Source of the DNA: Gluconacetobacter entanii
GTDB taxonomy: Bacteria; Pseudomonadota; Alphaproteobacteria; Acetobacterales; Acetobacteraceae
Reading direction: 5' to 3'
DNA: 64,000 bases
NCBI RefSeq assembly: GCF_003206495.1
Contig: NZ_NKUF01000014.1
Coordinates: forward strand, 1 to 64,000
The translations under genes and the position numbers were made by a program. Shown here one piece after another: positions 43,198 through 51,635 of this stretch (its first letter is position 1; each line of letters opens with the position of its first letter). The notes beneath the pieces are model-generated. The model made no database searches and had not been told where the DNA came from. It saw nothing but the letters and a program-made list of their open reading frames with translations.

Positions 43198-43704
43198 TTA
43201 CCTGAGCGGCAGGATGAAACCATACGCAGGATAGACACTTTTCCCCATGCCGTGAATGGGGGCCCACCAGACCTGCACCCGCGACCAGTCATTGCGAGTC
43301 GAAACATCGATGACCGGATCCGCCCGCCCGATGCGCCCGGGCACCCAGTTCGCCTGTTCGACCACCACCTCACGCGGGCTGCGCACGGAGCGCACGACCG
43401 CGACATGCCCGTCCGGCAGGCGGCCCGTCGCGCGCAGCACCAGCACCGCACCCGCCTTTGGCGCATGGGTGCGCGGGTACTGCCCCGATGCCTGCGCCCA
43501 CCAGCTTGCGGCCGAACCACGCAGGTTCACCCCCGTCACCTGCCGCGCATAGGGCGCGCACTGCAACGCGCCATGCCAGCTTCCGCTACCGCTTCCCGCG
43601 CATCCGGCCACGGCCGGCAGTGCGGCCACCGCCAGCACGCGGGCCATCCGCCGCACGGCCCGGCCCCTTCCCGCGCCGCGCATCACGCGGATTTCATGCG
43701 CCAT
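43198..43704 (-). CDS. CHAP-domain cell-wall amidase/endopeptidase, exported
   Basis: A 168-residue exported hydrolase. A basic N-region and hydrophobic stretch end at AVAGC, so it may be a lipoprotein. The CHAP domain follows with the catalytic Cys in LQCAPYARQVTG near residue 49 and the His in PDGHVAVVRSV near residue 99. CHAP enzymes cut peptidoglycan peptides. ATG at 43704 has GGAGGA six bases upstream and overlaps recX by 22 bp. An internal ATG at 43683, in the recX stop, is possible. Confidence 0.85.
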   Translation of the reverse strand: MAHEIRVMRGAGRGRAVRRMARVLAVAALPAVAGCAGSGSGSWHGALQCAPYARQVTGVNLRGSAASWWAQASGQYPRTHAPKAGAVLVLRATGRLPDGHVAVVRSVRSPREVVVEQANWVPGRIGRADPVIDVSTRNDWSRVQVWWAPIHGMGKSVYPAYGFILPLR

Positions 43705-44387
43705 ATGCGTTCCTCCGCCTCCTGCGTGTCCATTTCCAGTGCGCGCATGGCAATATCGCGCGAAAATCCCGAACGCGCCATTGCTTCCATCGCGCGGCGG
43801 TCGCGCGTGGCCGCCTCCTCCGCCGTGGCGTCGGGACGGGCGAAGGGACCGGCCCTGCGCTTGCGCACGAACACGAGGGCGGCGGCCAGTTCGGTTTCGT
43901 GCGCGTCCTCGCCACGCGCGCCCAGCGTTTCTTCCATCACCTGTGCGACCACCGCGCCATCGACGCCACGCGCCTGCAGGTGTGCGCCCACCGCACGGCG
44001 CGAACGCCCCGCCCGCGTCAGGGATCGGGCACGCGATTCGCTGAAACGCGCGTCATCCACGGCGCCAAGCGCGCGCATGTCAGCAATGACGGCGGCGATA
44101 TCCGGGGCCGCCGCCGCGATGTGTGCCGCGACCGCCGATGGTTCCATCCCCTCGGCCTCCACCCGGCGGCCCCAGCGCTGCATCACGCGGCCGAGCATGC
44201 GCTCCATCCCCGCGATGGTGGTGGCGAAGCGCGCGACATGGGCCAGTGCCGCCGCACGCAGCGCCGCGCGGTCCGGCGCGGGACCGGCCGGGGGCGGGCG
44301 ACGCGGGCCGCGCGCATCGCGCCGGGCGTGGCGCGGGGACTTGCGCCGGGGGGACGTGCCATCCGGGGGCGTATCAGGGTCTGTCAT
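43683..44387 (-). CDS. recX: RecX-family regulator of RecA
   Basis: A 234-residue protein of the RecX family, which blocks RecA filament growth. A Pro/Arg-rich N-terminal 45 residues is followed by three-helix repeats. The central DMRALGAVDDARFSESRARS and RRAVGAHLQARGVDG match the conserved core. The C-terminal part, rich in Ala and Arg, reads like a third repeat. ATG at 44387 is chosen; the upstream extension to 44522 runs into the argD promoter region. recA is not nearby. Confidence 0.85.
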   Translation of the reverse strand: MTDPDTPPDGTSPRRKSPRHARRDARGPRRPPPAGPAPDRAALRAAALAHVARFATTIAGMERMLGRVMQRWGRRVEAEGMEPSAVAAHIAAAAPDIAAVIADMRALGAVDDARFSESRARSLTRAGRSRRAVGAHLQARGVDGAVVAQVMEETLGARGEDAHETELAAALVFVRKRRAGPFARPDATAEEAATRDRRAMEAMARSGFSRDIAMRALEMDTQEAEERIWRMKSA

Positions 44388-44688
44388 GTCCCGCACTGTG
44401 CCATATCCACGCCCCCCATGGCGACATGCCGCGTCCATCGCGCGGGCCACACGGCGCCGTGTCCCACAGCGCGACGGCCATGGATGCGGGCGTGCATGGT
44501 TGCATTCGCGCCATTTGGGCAATATTCTTTTCTATTCCGCGCGGCCCGGCATACCTGCACCGGCAGGTCCGTGCCCGCGGAAAGACACCATGGACCACGA
44601 CACAGGCCCACCCCCGACGGCGTTGGCTTTTCGTGTTCCCTTTCGCGAACGATTTTCAATCAAGCAACCGAAACCACAAGGCAATTCC
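44388..44688 (+). promoter_or_regulatory. recX/argD divergent region with argD promoter and long leader
   Basis: TTGCAT (44500-44505) and TATTCT (44523-44528) are 17 bases apart, placing the argD transcript start near 44535 and giving a leader of about 155 bases. The leader can form a CCTGC/GCAGG hairpin near 44557. From ATG 44590, preceded by GGAAAG, an in-frame 33-codon extension joins argD; it may be a longer argD N-terminus or non-coding leader. Confidence 0.5.
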
Positions 44689-45891
44689 ATGATTCCCGCC
44701 CTGATGCCGACATACAATCGCGCCGACCTCGCCTTCGAGCGGGGCGAAGGCGCCTGGCTGTACACGGTGGACGGGCGACGATTTCTCGACTTCGGGGCGG
44801 GAATCGCAACCTCCTCGCTGGGGCATAACAACCCGCACCTTGTCGCCGCCATCGCGCAGCAGGCGGCGCGGGTGATGCATGTCTCCAACCTGTACCGCAT
44901 CCCGCAGGCCGAGAAACTGGCGGAGCGACTCGTCGCGGCCAGCTTTGCCGACAGCGCCTTCTTCTGCAATTCCGGCGCGGAAGCGAACGAAGGCATGATC
45001 AAGATGATCCGCCGCGCGCAGGCCAAGGGCGGCCATCCCGAACGCGTGCGCATCATCTGCTTCAACGGCGCGTTCCATGGCCGCACGCTCGCCACGCTGG
45101 CGGCGACGGGCAATGCGAAATACCTCGACGGGTTCGGCCCGGTGGTCGAAGGTTTCGACCATGTGCCGATGAACAACATGAACGCCGTGCGCGCCGCCAT
45201 CACGGCGGAAACCGCAGGCATCATGATCGAACCCGTGCAGGGCGAAAGCGGCATCAACCTTGCCGATCCGCGCTTCCTGCGCGAACTGCGCACCGCATGC
45301 GATGAATACGGCCTGTTCCTTGGCATGGACGAGGTGCAGTGCGGCATGGGGCGGACGGGCAAGCTGTTCGCGCATGAATGGTCGGGCATTGCGCCGGACG
45401 TCATGTCCACGGCCAAGGGAATCGCCGGGGGCTTCCCCATGGGCGCGATCCTGGCGGTGGAAAAGGTCGCCCGCCACCTGACACCGGGCAGCCACGGCAC
45501 CACGTTCGGCGGCAACCCGCTGGCCTGTGCGGCGGCGAATGCGGTGCTCGACGTCATCCTCGCCCCCGGCTTCCTTGAACAGGTGCAGGCGCGCGGCGCG
45601 CTGCTGGGCCTGGAATTCGACAGGCTTGTCGCGGAATATCCCGACATCTTCGCCAGTCATCGCGGCATCGGCCTGATGATCGGCCTGCAATGCGCGGCCC
45701 CCGTGGGCGTGGTGCAGGACGCGGCGATGCATGAAGGCCTGCTCAGCGTCACGGCGGGCGGCAATGTCCTGCGCCTTGTCCCCCCGCTTACGATTACCGA
45801 GGCGGAATGCCGCACGGCGGGCGAAATGCTGTCGCGCGCGGCACAGCGCGCACGCGCCCACATGGCCGCAGCACCGGAGAATGTGGCATGA
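44689..45891 (+). CDS. argD: Acetylornithine aminotransferase
   Basis: A 400-residue class III PLP aminotransferase for arginine synthesis. The PLP Lys is in MSTAKGIAGGFPMGA near residue 240, NSGAEANEGMIK binds the cofactor phosphate and MDEVQCGMGRTG supplies the Asp that holds the ring. ATG at 44689, with AAGG seven bases upstream, matches the usual MIPALMPTYNR start. It can also act on succinyl-diaminopimelate in some bacteria. It overlaps argF by ATGA. Confidence 0.95.
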   Translation: MIPALMPTYNRADLAFERGEGAWLYTVDGRRFLDFGAGIATSSLGHNNPHLVAAIAQQAARVMHVSNLYRIPQAEKLAERLVAASFADSAFFCNSGAEANEGMIKMIRRAQAKGGHPERVRIICFNGAFHGRTLATLAATGNAKYLDGFGPVVEGFDHVPMNNMNAVRAAITAETAGIMIEPVQGESGINLADPRFLRELRTACDEYGLFLGMDEVQCGMGRTGKLFAHEWSGIAPDVMSTAKGIAGGFPMGAILAVEKVARHLTPGSHGTTFGGNPLACAAANAVLDVILAPGFLEQVQARGALLGLEFDRLVAEYPDIFASHRGIGLMIGLQCAAPVGVVQDAAMHEGLLSVTAGGNVLRLVPPLTITEAECRTAGEMLSRAAQRARAHMAAAPENVA

Positions 45892-46877
45892 ACGCGCTGT
45901 CCACCAACACCCCGAGCCGCGCGCAGCCGCGCCATTTCCTCGACCTGAAGGACCTCGACGCGGCGACCCTGCGCGCGATCCTCGACGTCGCCGCAGGCAT
46001 CAAGCGCATGCAGCACGGCCGCGCCCGGCCGCTGCACCCGCGCCTGCCGCTGCGCGGGCGGATGCTGGGGCTGATGCTGTCGAAGCCGTCCACGCGCACC
46101 CGCGTCTCGTTCGAGGTCGGGATGCGCCAGTTGGGCGGCGACGTGATCCTGCTCTCCCCCGGTGACATGCAACTGGGCCGGGGCGAAAGCATCGCCGACA
46201 CCGCGCGCGTGCTGTCGCGCTTTGTCGATGCGATTGTCCTGCGCACGGGCAAGACGCAGAACCTGCGCGAACTTGCGAAATGGAGCAGCGTGCCCGTCAT
46301 CAACGGCCTGACGCCGGATTCGCATCCGGTGCAGATCCTGGCCGACATCATGACGTTCGAGGAACATCGCGGCCCCATCAGGGGACGGACGCTGGCGTGG
46401 GTGGGTGATGGCAACAATGTCGCTACCTCCTTCATCGAGGCTGCGGCCCTGTTCGGCTTTCGCCTGCGCCTTGCGACACCGCCGACGCACGTCCCCGATG
46501 CGCGCGCGGTGGAATGGGCACGCGCGCATGGCGGCGACATCACGGTGGGCACCGACGCGGCGCAGGCCGTCGCCGGGGCGGATGCGGTCATTACCGACAC
46601 GTGGGTCAGCATGTCCGACAACGCATCCGAACAGCGCGCGCATGCGTTCGAGCCGTATCGCGTGGATGCGGCGCTGATGGCGCGCGCGGCCCCCGACGCC
46701 CTTTTCCTGCACTGCCTGCCTGCCCATATAGGCGAGGAAGTGACCGCCGACGTGTTCGAAGGCCCCAATTCCGTGGTCTTTGACGAGGCGGAAAACCGCC
46801 TGCACGCACAAAAGGGCCTGCTGGTCTGGGCCCTGTGCGGCGACGACTGGCAGAGCTTTGGAAAGGAAACCGCCTGA
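45888..46877 (+). CDS. argF: Ornithine carbamoyltransferase
   Basis: A 329-residue enzyme joining ornithine and carbamoyl phosphate to citrulline. KPSTRTRVSFE near residue 66 is the carbamoyl-phosphate site, HPVQILADI near residue 146 is the second contact, and LHCLPAHIGEEV near residue 275 carries the catalytic Cys. It overlaps argD by four bases and so belongs to the same operon. Confidence 0.96.
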   Translation: MNALSTNTPSRAQPRHFLDLKDLDAATLRAILDVAAGIKRMQHGRARPLHPRLPLRGRMLGLMLSKPSTRTRVSFEVGMRQLGGDVILLSPGDMQLGRGESIADTARVLSRFVDAIVLRTGKTQNLRELAKWSSVPVINGLTPDSHPVQILADIMTFEEHRGPIRGRTLAWVGDGNNVATSFIEAAALFGFRLRLATPPTHVPDARAVEWARAHGGDITVGTDAAQAVAGADAVITDTWVSMSDNASEQRAHAFEPYRVDAALMARAAPDALFLHCLPAHIGEEVTADVFEGPNSVVFDEAENRLHAQKGLLVWALCGDDWQSFGKETA

Positions 46878-46878
46878 G

Positions 46879-47199
46879 ATGACCGGCCCCGCAGAACAGC
46901 CCGCCCTGCCCAGCACGACCGAGGATACCGCCAGTGTCCCCGGATGGGTGGAAAAAAGCGTCAATGACATCTTTGCCGCCCTGCCGGGGCAGGGCGCGCC
47001 GCTCAATGCGCTGCGCGACGCCTATCTCGACTGCCTTGCGGGCGCGGGCCGTGGGGAGGACATCGACGCGGAACATGACAGTTGCCGCCAGGCGCTGCTC
47101 GATCAGGTGACGGAGCGCAGGCTGCTCGACACGGCGACGACGCAGGCGCTGACCCAGCGGCTTGAGGCGCTGGAGGCGGATATTACCGCCAACCTGTAA
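46879..47199 (+). CDS. Small helical protein of unknown function downstream of argF
   Basis: A 106-residue acidic protein that starts one base after the argF stop, with GGAAA 11-15 bases upstream. After a disordered Pro/Thr-rich lead of 20 residues it is predicted to be helical (WVEKSVNDIFAALPG, ALLDQVTERRLLDTATTQALTQ), with no signal and no membrane segment. I do not recognise a family. Its position suggests cotranscription with argD-argF. Confidence 0.7.
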   Translation: MTGPAEQPALPSTTEDTASVPGWVEKSVNDIFAALPGQGAPLNALRDAYLDCLAGAGRGEDIDAEHDSCRQALLDQVTERRLLDTATTQALTQRLEALEADITANL

Positions 47200-47282
47200 A
47201 AGGCGCGGCAGGGTGGCCGTTCCGCGTCGCCCTGCCCGTCCCCTCCTTCCGCCACATCCCGCCTGCCGGAACCTGACGCCAT

Positions 47283-48236
47283 ATGATTGATACCCCCGCC
47301 TTCCTTGACACCAACCGTCCCGACACCCCCAACCTTGTGGTGGATCAGGGCGTCGTGCCCTTCTACCTCGCCAGCCGTCCGGTGCGCGGCCGCCTCGTGC
47401 GGCCGGGCGTGCTGACGGACACGCTGCTGACGCGCCATGACAATCCCGACGTGGTGCTGCGCCTGGCGGGGGAGGCACTGGCGCTGGTCGCGGGACTGGC
47501 GTCGGCGCTGAAGTTCAAGGGATCGTTCTCGCTGCAGGCGAAGGGCGACGGGCCGGTGACGCTGCTGGTGGCGGACTGCACCGATGCGGGCGCGCTGCGC
47601 TTCCATGTCCGCTCCGATGATGAAAAGGTCGCAGCCCTCCTGCGCGAACATCCCGAACCCACGGCGGCGCAGCTTCTGGGGTCGGGCTACCTCGCCTTCA
47701 GCGTGGACCAGGGGCCGGATACCGACATCCATCAGGGCATCGTGGAAATCAAAGGCGAGAGCCTGTCGGACATGGCCGCGCATTATTTCACCACCAGCGA
47801 GCAGCATGCCTGCTGGGTGCGGCTGTACTGCCACAAGGGGGAGGAGGGATGGCGCGCGGGCGCGCTGATCCTCGAACGCATCGCGACCGAAGGTGGACAT
47901 GTCTCCGACAGCGCGCCCGAGGATGGCGACGATGCGTGGGAGACGGCGACGACGCTGGCCGCCACCCTGACGGAGGCGGAGATCCTTGACGACAGCCTGT
48001 CGTCGGAGACGCTGCTGTTTCGCCTGTTCCACAGCGAGGATCCCTGCATCGGCCAGCCCCGCGCGCTGGCGTTCGGCTGCCGGTGCAGCCGTGCGCGCCT
48101 TGCCGGTATCCTGGAGACGTTCCCGACCGACGACCTTGACCACATGGCCGAGGACGGGACGATCACCATGAACTGCTCCTTTTGCAACCATGCCTTCCAT
48201 TTCCAGCGTGACGAGGTCGGGCGCGCCGCGGGATAG
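47283..48236 (+). CDS. hslO: Hsp33 redox-regulated chaperonin
   Basis: A 317-residue holdase that is activated when its C-terminal zinc is lost under oxidative stress. The zinc-binding Cys are in FGCRCSRAR (C-X-C) and MNCSFCNH (C-X2-C) at about residues 263-301, the classical Hsp33 spacing. The N-terminal domain has the family's SLQAKGDGPVTLLVADC. An 83-bp gap with a GGCAGGG/CCCTGCC stem separates it from the small gene upstream, so it may have its own promoter. Confidence 0.95.
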   Translation: MIDTPAFLDTNRPDTPNLVVDQGVVPFYLASRPVRGRLVRPGVLTDTLLTRHDNPDVVLRLAGEALALVAGLASALKFKGSFSLQAKGDGPVTLLVADCTDAGALRFHVRSDDEKVAALLREHPEPTAAQLLGSGYLAFSVDQGPDTDIHQGIVEIKGESLSDMAAHYFTTSEQHACWVRLYCHKGEEGWRAGALILERIATEGGHVSDSAPEDGDDAWETATTLAATLTEAEILDDSLSSETLLFRLFHSEDPCIGQPRALAFGCRCSRARLAGILETFPTDDLDHMAEDGTITMNCSFCNHAFHFQRDEVGRAAG

Positions 48237-48370
48237 ATAGGGGCCGCCCGCGCCATCATCGCGCTGTCGCGCACAGGGCGCGGGATGTGGCATGGTAGAT
48301 GACGTTTCAACATGACAGTCGCGCGTCCGTACCAGAGCCGGACGCCAGAGCTTTTCCGGGAAATCCGTTC

Positions 48371-49258
48371 ATGCATCCGCACTCGCCCATCCCCCGCATG
48401 TCCCGCGCCACCCGGCCCGCACGCATGCTGCGCCTCTTTGCGCTTGGCCTGCCACTTGTCATGCTGGGCGCCTGCCACAGCGACCAGCAGCAGCCCACCA
48501 TGACCTTTGCACAGCCCAATTACAGCAGCCTTGCGCCGCTGCCGCTGAATGTCGCCAGCATTTCCGTCGTGGACCGGGGACAGCCCGGGATCGTGCCCGG
48601 CGATCTGTCAAGCCGCGCGCCCACGCCGCCGGACCAGGCGCTCAAGCAGATGGCGCATGACCGCCTGATCGCATCGGGCACCGGCGGGCATGGCGTGTTC
48701 ACCATCGACCGTGCCTCCATCCTGCATGAACCGGGCGGCATCCTTGACGGGCAGATGAATGTCCACCTCGACGTCGTATCCGCGGACGGGCTGCGCAAGG
48801 GCTATGCCGTGGCGCAGGTCACGCGCTCGTACGATCCGAAAACGCGCGCGGACGGCAATACCGACACGGCGGCGAACCTGTATGACCTGGTCAACCAGAT
48901 GATGCAGGACATGAACCGGGAACTGGAATCACAGATCCGCACCAACCTGGGCAACTGGCTGACGACCGCGCCGGTCGCGGGCGCCGTGGCGGAACAGTCG
49001 CTTGATGGCGCGTCCACGCCCGCCCCGGCGCAGACCGTGACCATGCCGATGCCCAACACGACATCGGAGGCCGCCACCCCGGCCGTGACCGCAACGCCCG
49101 CCGCCACCGCAGCCCCCGTCCACGCGAATGAAGGGCCGGATGCGGTCTTCCCCGAAGGGTACTCCTCCGACACGGCCACCACCGCCACGAAACCGGCGCG
49201 CCAGTTGTCCCCCAAGCCGGGATACCTGACCCTGCCCGCGGGCAGCAGCGCCAACTGA
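48371..49258 (+). CDS. Predicted lipoprotein, function unknown
   Basis: A 295-residue lipoprotein whose signal, starting after a 20-residue basic lead, ends in the lipobox VMLGAC near residue 36. Residues 45-210 look folded (ISVVDRGQPG, GHGVFTIDRASI, MNVHLDVVSADGLRKG, LYDLVNQMMQDMNRELESQI). The last 85 are Ala/Thr/Pro-rich and disordered. I do not recognise the family. The start could also be ATG at 48398 or an upstream in-frame ATG at 48299. A strong terminator follows. Confidence 0.75.
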   Translation: MHPHSPIPRMSRATRPARMLRLFALGLPLVMLGACHSDQQQPTMTFAQPNYSSLAPLPLNVASISVVDRGQPGIVPGDLSSRAPTPPDQALKQMAHDRLIASGTGGHGVFTIDRASILHEPGGILDGQMNVHLDVVSADGLRKGYAVAQVTRSYDPKTRADGNTDTAANLYDLVNQMMQDMNRELESQIRTNLGNWLTTAPVAGAVAEQSLDGASTPAPAQTVTMPMPNTTSEAATPAVTATPAATAAPVHANEGPDAVFPEGYSSDTATTATKPARQLSPKPGYLTLPAGSSAN

Positions 49259-49289
49259 TGACCAGACATTTCCGGTTTTGAAGGAAAGG

Positions 49290-49320
49290 CGGGCGGGGCT
49301 TTTTTCCCCGCCCGTTTTTT
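49290..49320. terminator. Terminator between the lipoprotein gene and dsbD
   Basis: CGGGCGGGG, a short T-rich loop and CCCCGCCCG are followed by six T. It overlaps the dsbD stop codon by two bases and serves the plus-strand lipoprotein gene. Confidence 0.85.
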
Positions 49321-51445
49321 ATTGTGCGCCGATCGTATGCAGGACCAGTCCGGGGGTCAGCACCTGCGGCAGGACGATCCCGTCCCCATGCGCGGGGTAA
49401 TAGACATAAAGCGGCACCCCGTCGCGCCCGTGATCGCGCAGGAAGGCGGTGATAGCAGCGTCGCGACCGGTCCAGTCCCCTTTCATGTAGACCACTCCCT
49501 GCCGGGCGAAGGCGTCGCGCACCCGCTGCGGCGACAGGGCGACACGTTCATTCACAAGGCAGGAGATGCACCACGCCGCCGTCATGTCGATGAAGACAGG
49601 CTTTCCCTGTGCGCGCAGCGTCTCCAGCCGTGCCTGTGAAAATGCCTCGCTCCCGTCCCCCGGCGGCGCGGTGGCGGACGCGCCCTGCGGGGCCAGCGCG
49701 GGCGGCACCATCGTGACGGCCCCCACCGCAAGGGCCACGGCCAGCAGCGCCCCGCCCCGGCAGGCAAGGACCAGCCCGTCGCGCCAGCCACGACCGGCCA
49801 TCACCATGTCCTGCCCCTTGCGCACCAGCCACGCGGCAAGGGCAACCAGCACCAGCCCCCCCGCCAGCAGCGGCACCGCGACCTGCCCGCCCTGCAATGT
49901 CGCGACCCACGCCAGCCAGACACATGTCGCCAGCATGGGAAACGCCAGCACCTGGCGCACGATTTCCATCCACGCCCCCGGCCGGGGCAGCAGGCGCACC
50001 AGTCCCGGCACCGACGCCAGCAGCAGGTAGGGCGCGGCCAGTCCCAGCCCCATGGCGACAAAGATCGCAATCCCCGCCACGGGCGAGGCCGACAGTGCGC
50101 CCGCAATGGCCGCCCCCATGAACGGCGCGGTACACGGTGTCGCCACCACGACCGCCAGCACGCCGGTCAGGACATCACCCAGATGCCCCGACAGCCGCCC
50201 CGCACCGCCAAGTGCGGCGATTCCCGTCCCGAAGGAGAAGACCCCCAGCAGGTTGAGCGCAATGGCGAACAGCAGCCAGCACATCAGCATGACGAACGTG
50301 ACCGACTGGAACTGGAACCCCCATCCCACCGTATCGCCCGCCATGCGCAGCCCCACGATCAGCGCGCCCAGCACGACGAAGGCCACGACGATCCCCCCCG
50401 CATACAGCCCGGCCCCCAGCAGGGCCGCGCGCCGTTCGCCGCGCGCCATGCGTTCAAGCGACAGGACCTTCATCGCCAGCACCGGAAAGACGCAGGGCAT
50501 CAGGTTCAGGATCATCCCCCCCGCAAACGCCAGCGCCAGCAGGCGCGCCAGCACCGCGATGCCGCCACCCCGCGCCGCCGCGATCGCGGGCGGCCCACCG
50601 GGGCGCGCCGTCACCGCCAGCGCCTGTTCACGTCCCGACACGTCACGGATCACCACGATGCCCGACAGGGGCGCGTCCCTGTGGAACCCGTCCGCCGTCT
50701 TCAGGCCAAGCTGCAGCAGGCCGTTGCGCACATGCAGCACCTGCGGGGCGTCATGGTCGATCTGTCCCGGCTGTTCGGGCATGAACCACGCATCGCGGAC
50801 CATCGCGGGGGACAGCCCCTCCCCCGACAGCGAAAGCGTGCCATCCGGCGCGATCGCCGCCGCAAAGGGCGAGGCCACGGGCCGCTGTGCCGCAGCACGC
50901 GCGAACAGCGGCGCCTGTGGGGAGGGATAAAGCGGCGCGCGCGGCAGGGTCATGCTGAACTGCGCATGTTCGGGCACGCACACCGTGGCGCAGACCAGCC
51001 AGTCGGCCGTGGCCTCCACCACCATGTCCGCGCCCTCCTTCGCCTCCTGCGGCTGCAGGCGCACCGGCAGCACGACATCATCGGTATAGGCATATGACAT
51101 CAGCGGCCCGTCCCGCAGCCGTTGCGGGACGGGCCATTCGATGGGACCACCCTCCCCCACCGCGCCACCGGAGGCATGCAGCGCCAGCGTCACCGCCTCC
51201 CCCGCGTCACCGGGATTGAGCCAGTAGGTGTGCCAGCCCGGGGCAAGCTGCAGGCGCAGGCCGAAATGCATGTCCTGCCCCGGCATGAAACTGTCACTGT
51301 CGCTCAGCAGCGTCGCGGTGCCGTGCGCGGTGGTGACCGGCGTGCTCTGCGCCGCATGTCCCGCGCGCGACAGGGCGGGGCCAAGACAGGTCAGGGCGCA
51401 CAGGACGGACAGGAACACGACGGTCGGTAAGCGCAGGATTGCCAA
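49319..51445 (-). CDS. dsbD: Thiol:disulfide interchange protein DsbD (ScsB-like)
   Basis: A 708-residue membrane protein that carries electrons from cytoplasmic thioredoxin to the periplasm. After a signal peptide, an N-terminal periplasmic domain (with CATVCVPE) precedes eight membrane segments with NLMPCVFPV near residue 316 and VATPCTAPF near residue 435, the two redox Cys. The C-terminal thioredoxin domain has WCISC near residue 626. The start is TTG at 51445, with GGAG nine bases upstream and the signal sequence right after it; no ATG or GTG fits as well. Confidence 0.9.
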   Translation of the reverse strand: MAILRLPTVVFLSVLCALTCLGPALSRAGHAAQSTPVTTAHGTATLLSDSDSFMPGQDMHFGLRLQLAPGWHTYWLNPGDAGEAVTLALHASGGAVGEGGPIEWPVPQRLRDGPLMSYAYTDDVVLPVRLQPQEAKEGADMVVEATADWLVCATVCVPEHAQFSMTLPRAPLYPSPQAPLFARAAAQRPVASPFAAAIAPDGTLSLSGEGLSPAMVRDAWFMPEQPGQIDHDAPQVLHVRNGLLQLGLKTADGFHRDAPLSGIVVIRDVSGREQALAVTARPGGPPAIAAARGGGIAVLARLLALAFAGGMILNLMPCVFPVLAMKVLSLERMARGERRAALLGAGLYAGGIVVAFVVLGALIVGLRMAGDTVGWGFQFQSVTFVMLMCWLLFAIALNLLGVFSFGTGIAALGGAGRLSGHLGDVLTGVLAVVVATPCTAPFMGAAIAGALSASPVAGIAIFVAMGLGLAAPYLLLASVPGLVRLLPRPGAWMEIVRQVLAFPMLATCVWLAWVATLQGGQVAVPLLAGGLVLVALAAWLVRKGQDMVMAGRGWRDGLVLACRGGALLAVALAVGAVTMVPPALAPQGASATAPPGDGSEAFSQARLETLRAQGKPVFIDMTAAWCISCLVNERVALSPQRVRDAFARQGVVYMKGDWTGRDAAITAFLRDHGRDGVPLYVYYPAHGDGIVLPQVLTPGLVLHTIGAQ

Positions 51446-51635
51446 GCAGGGATACTCCGTCAGCAGGGATCGGGGCCGGGTCACACGGCACGCCACGCAA
51501 CATGGCCGGCCATCATGGAACGCGCGGATTATAATGAAGATGACAATCCTGTCTTCATGGGCTTTTGGCGCGACGTCCCGCCGGCGACGGGTCAGCCATT
51601 GCCGCGCGGGGGCCACGCACGCCATAAAGCATGCC

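Noticed and set aside
43252-44688. Long upstream extension of argD in the same frame
   Set aside because: It runs antisense through the CHAP and recX genes. Only the last 33 codons, from 44590, are kept as a possibility.
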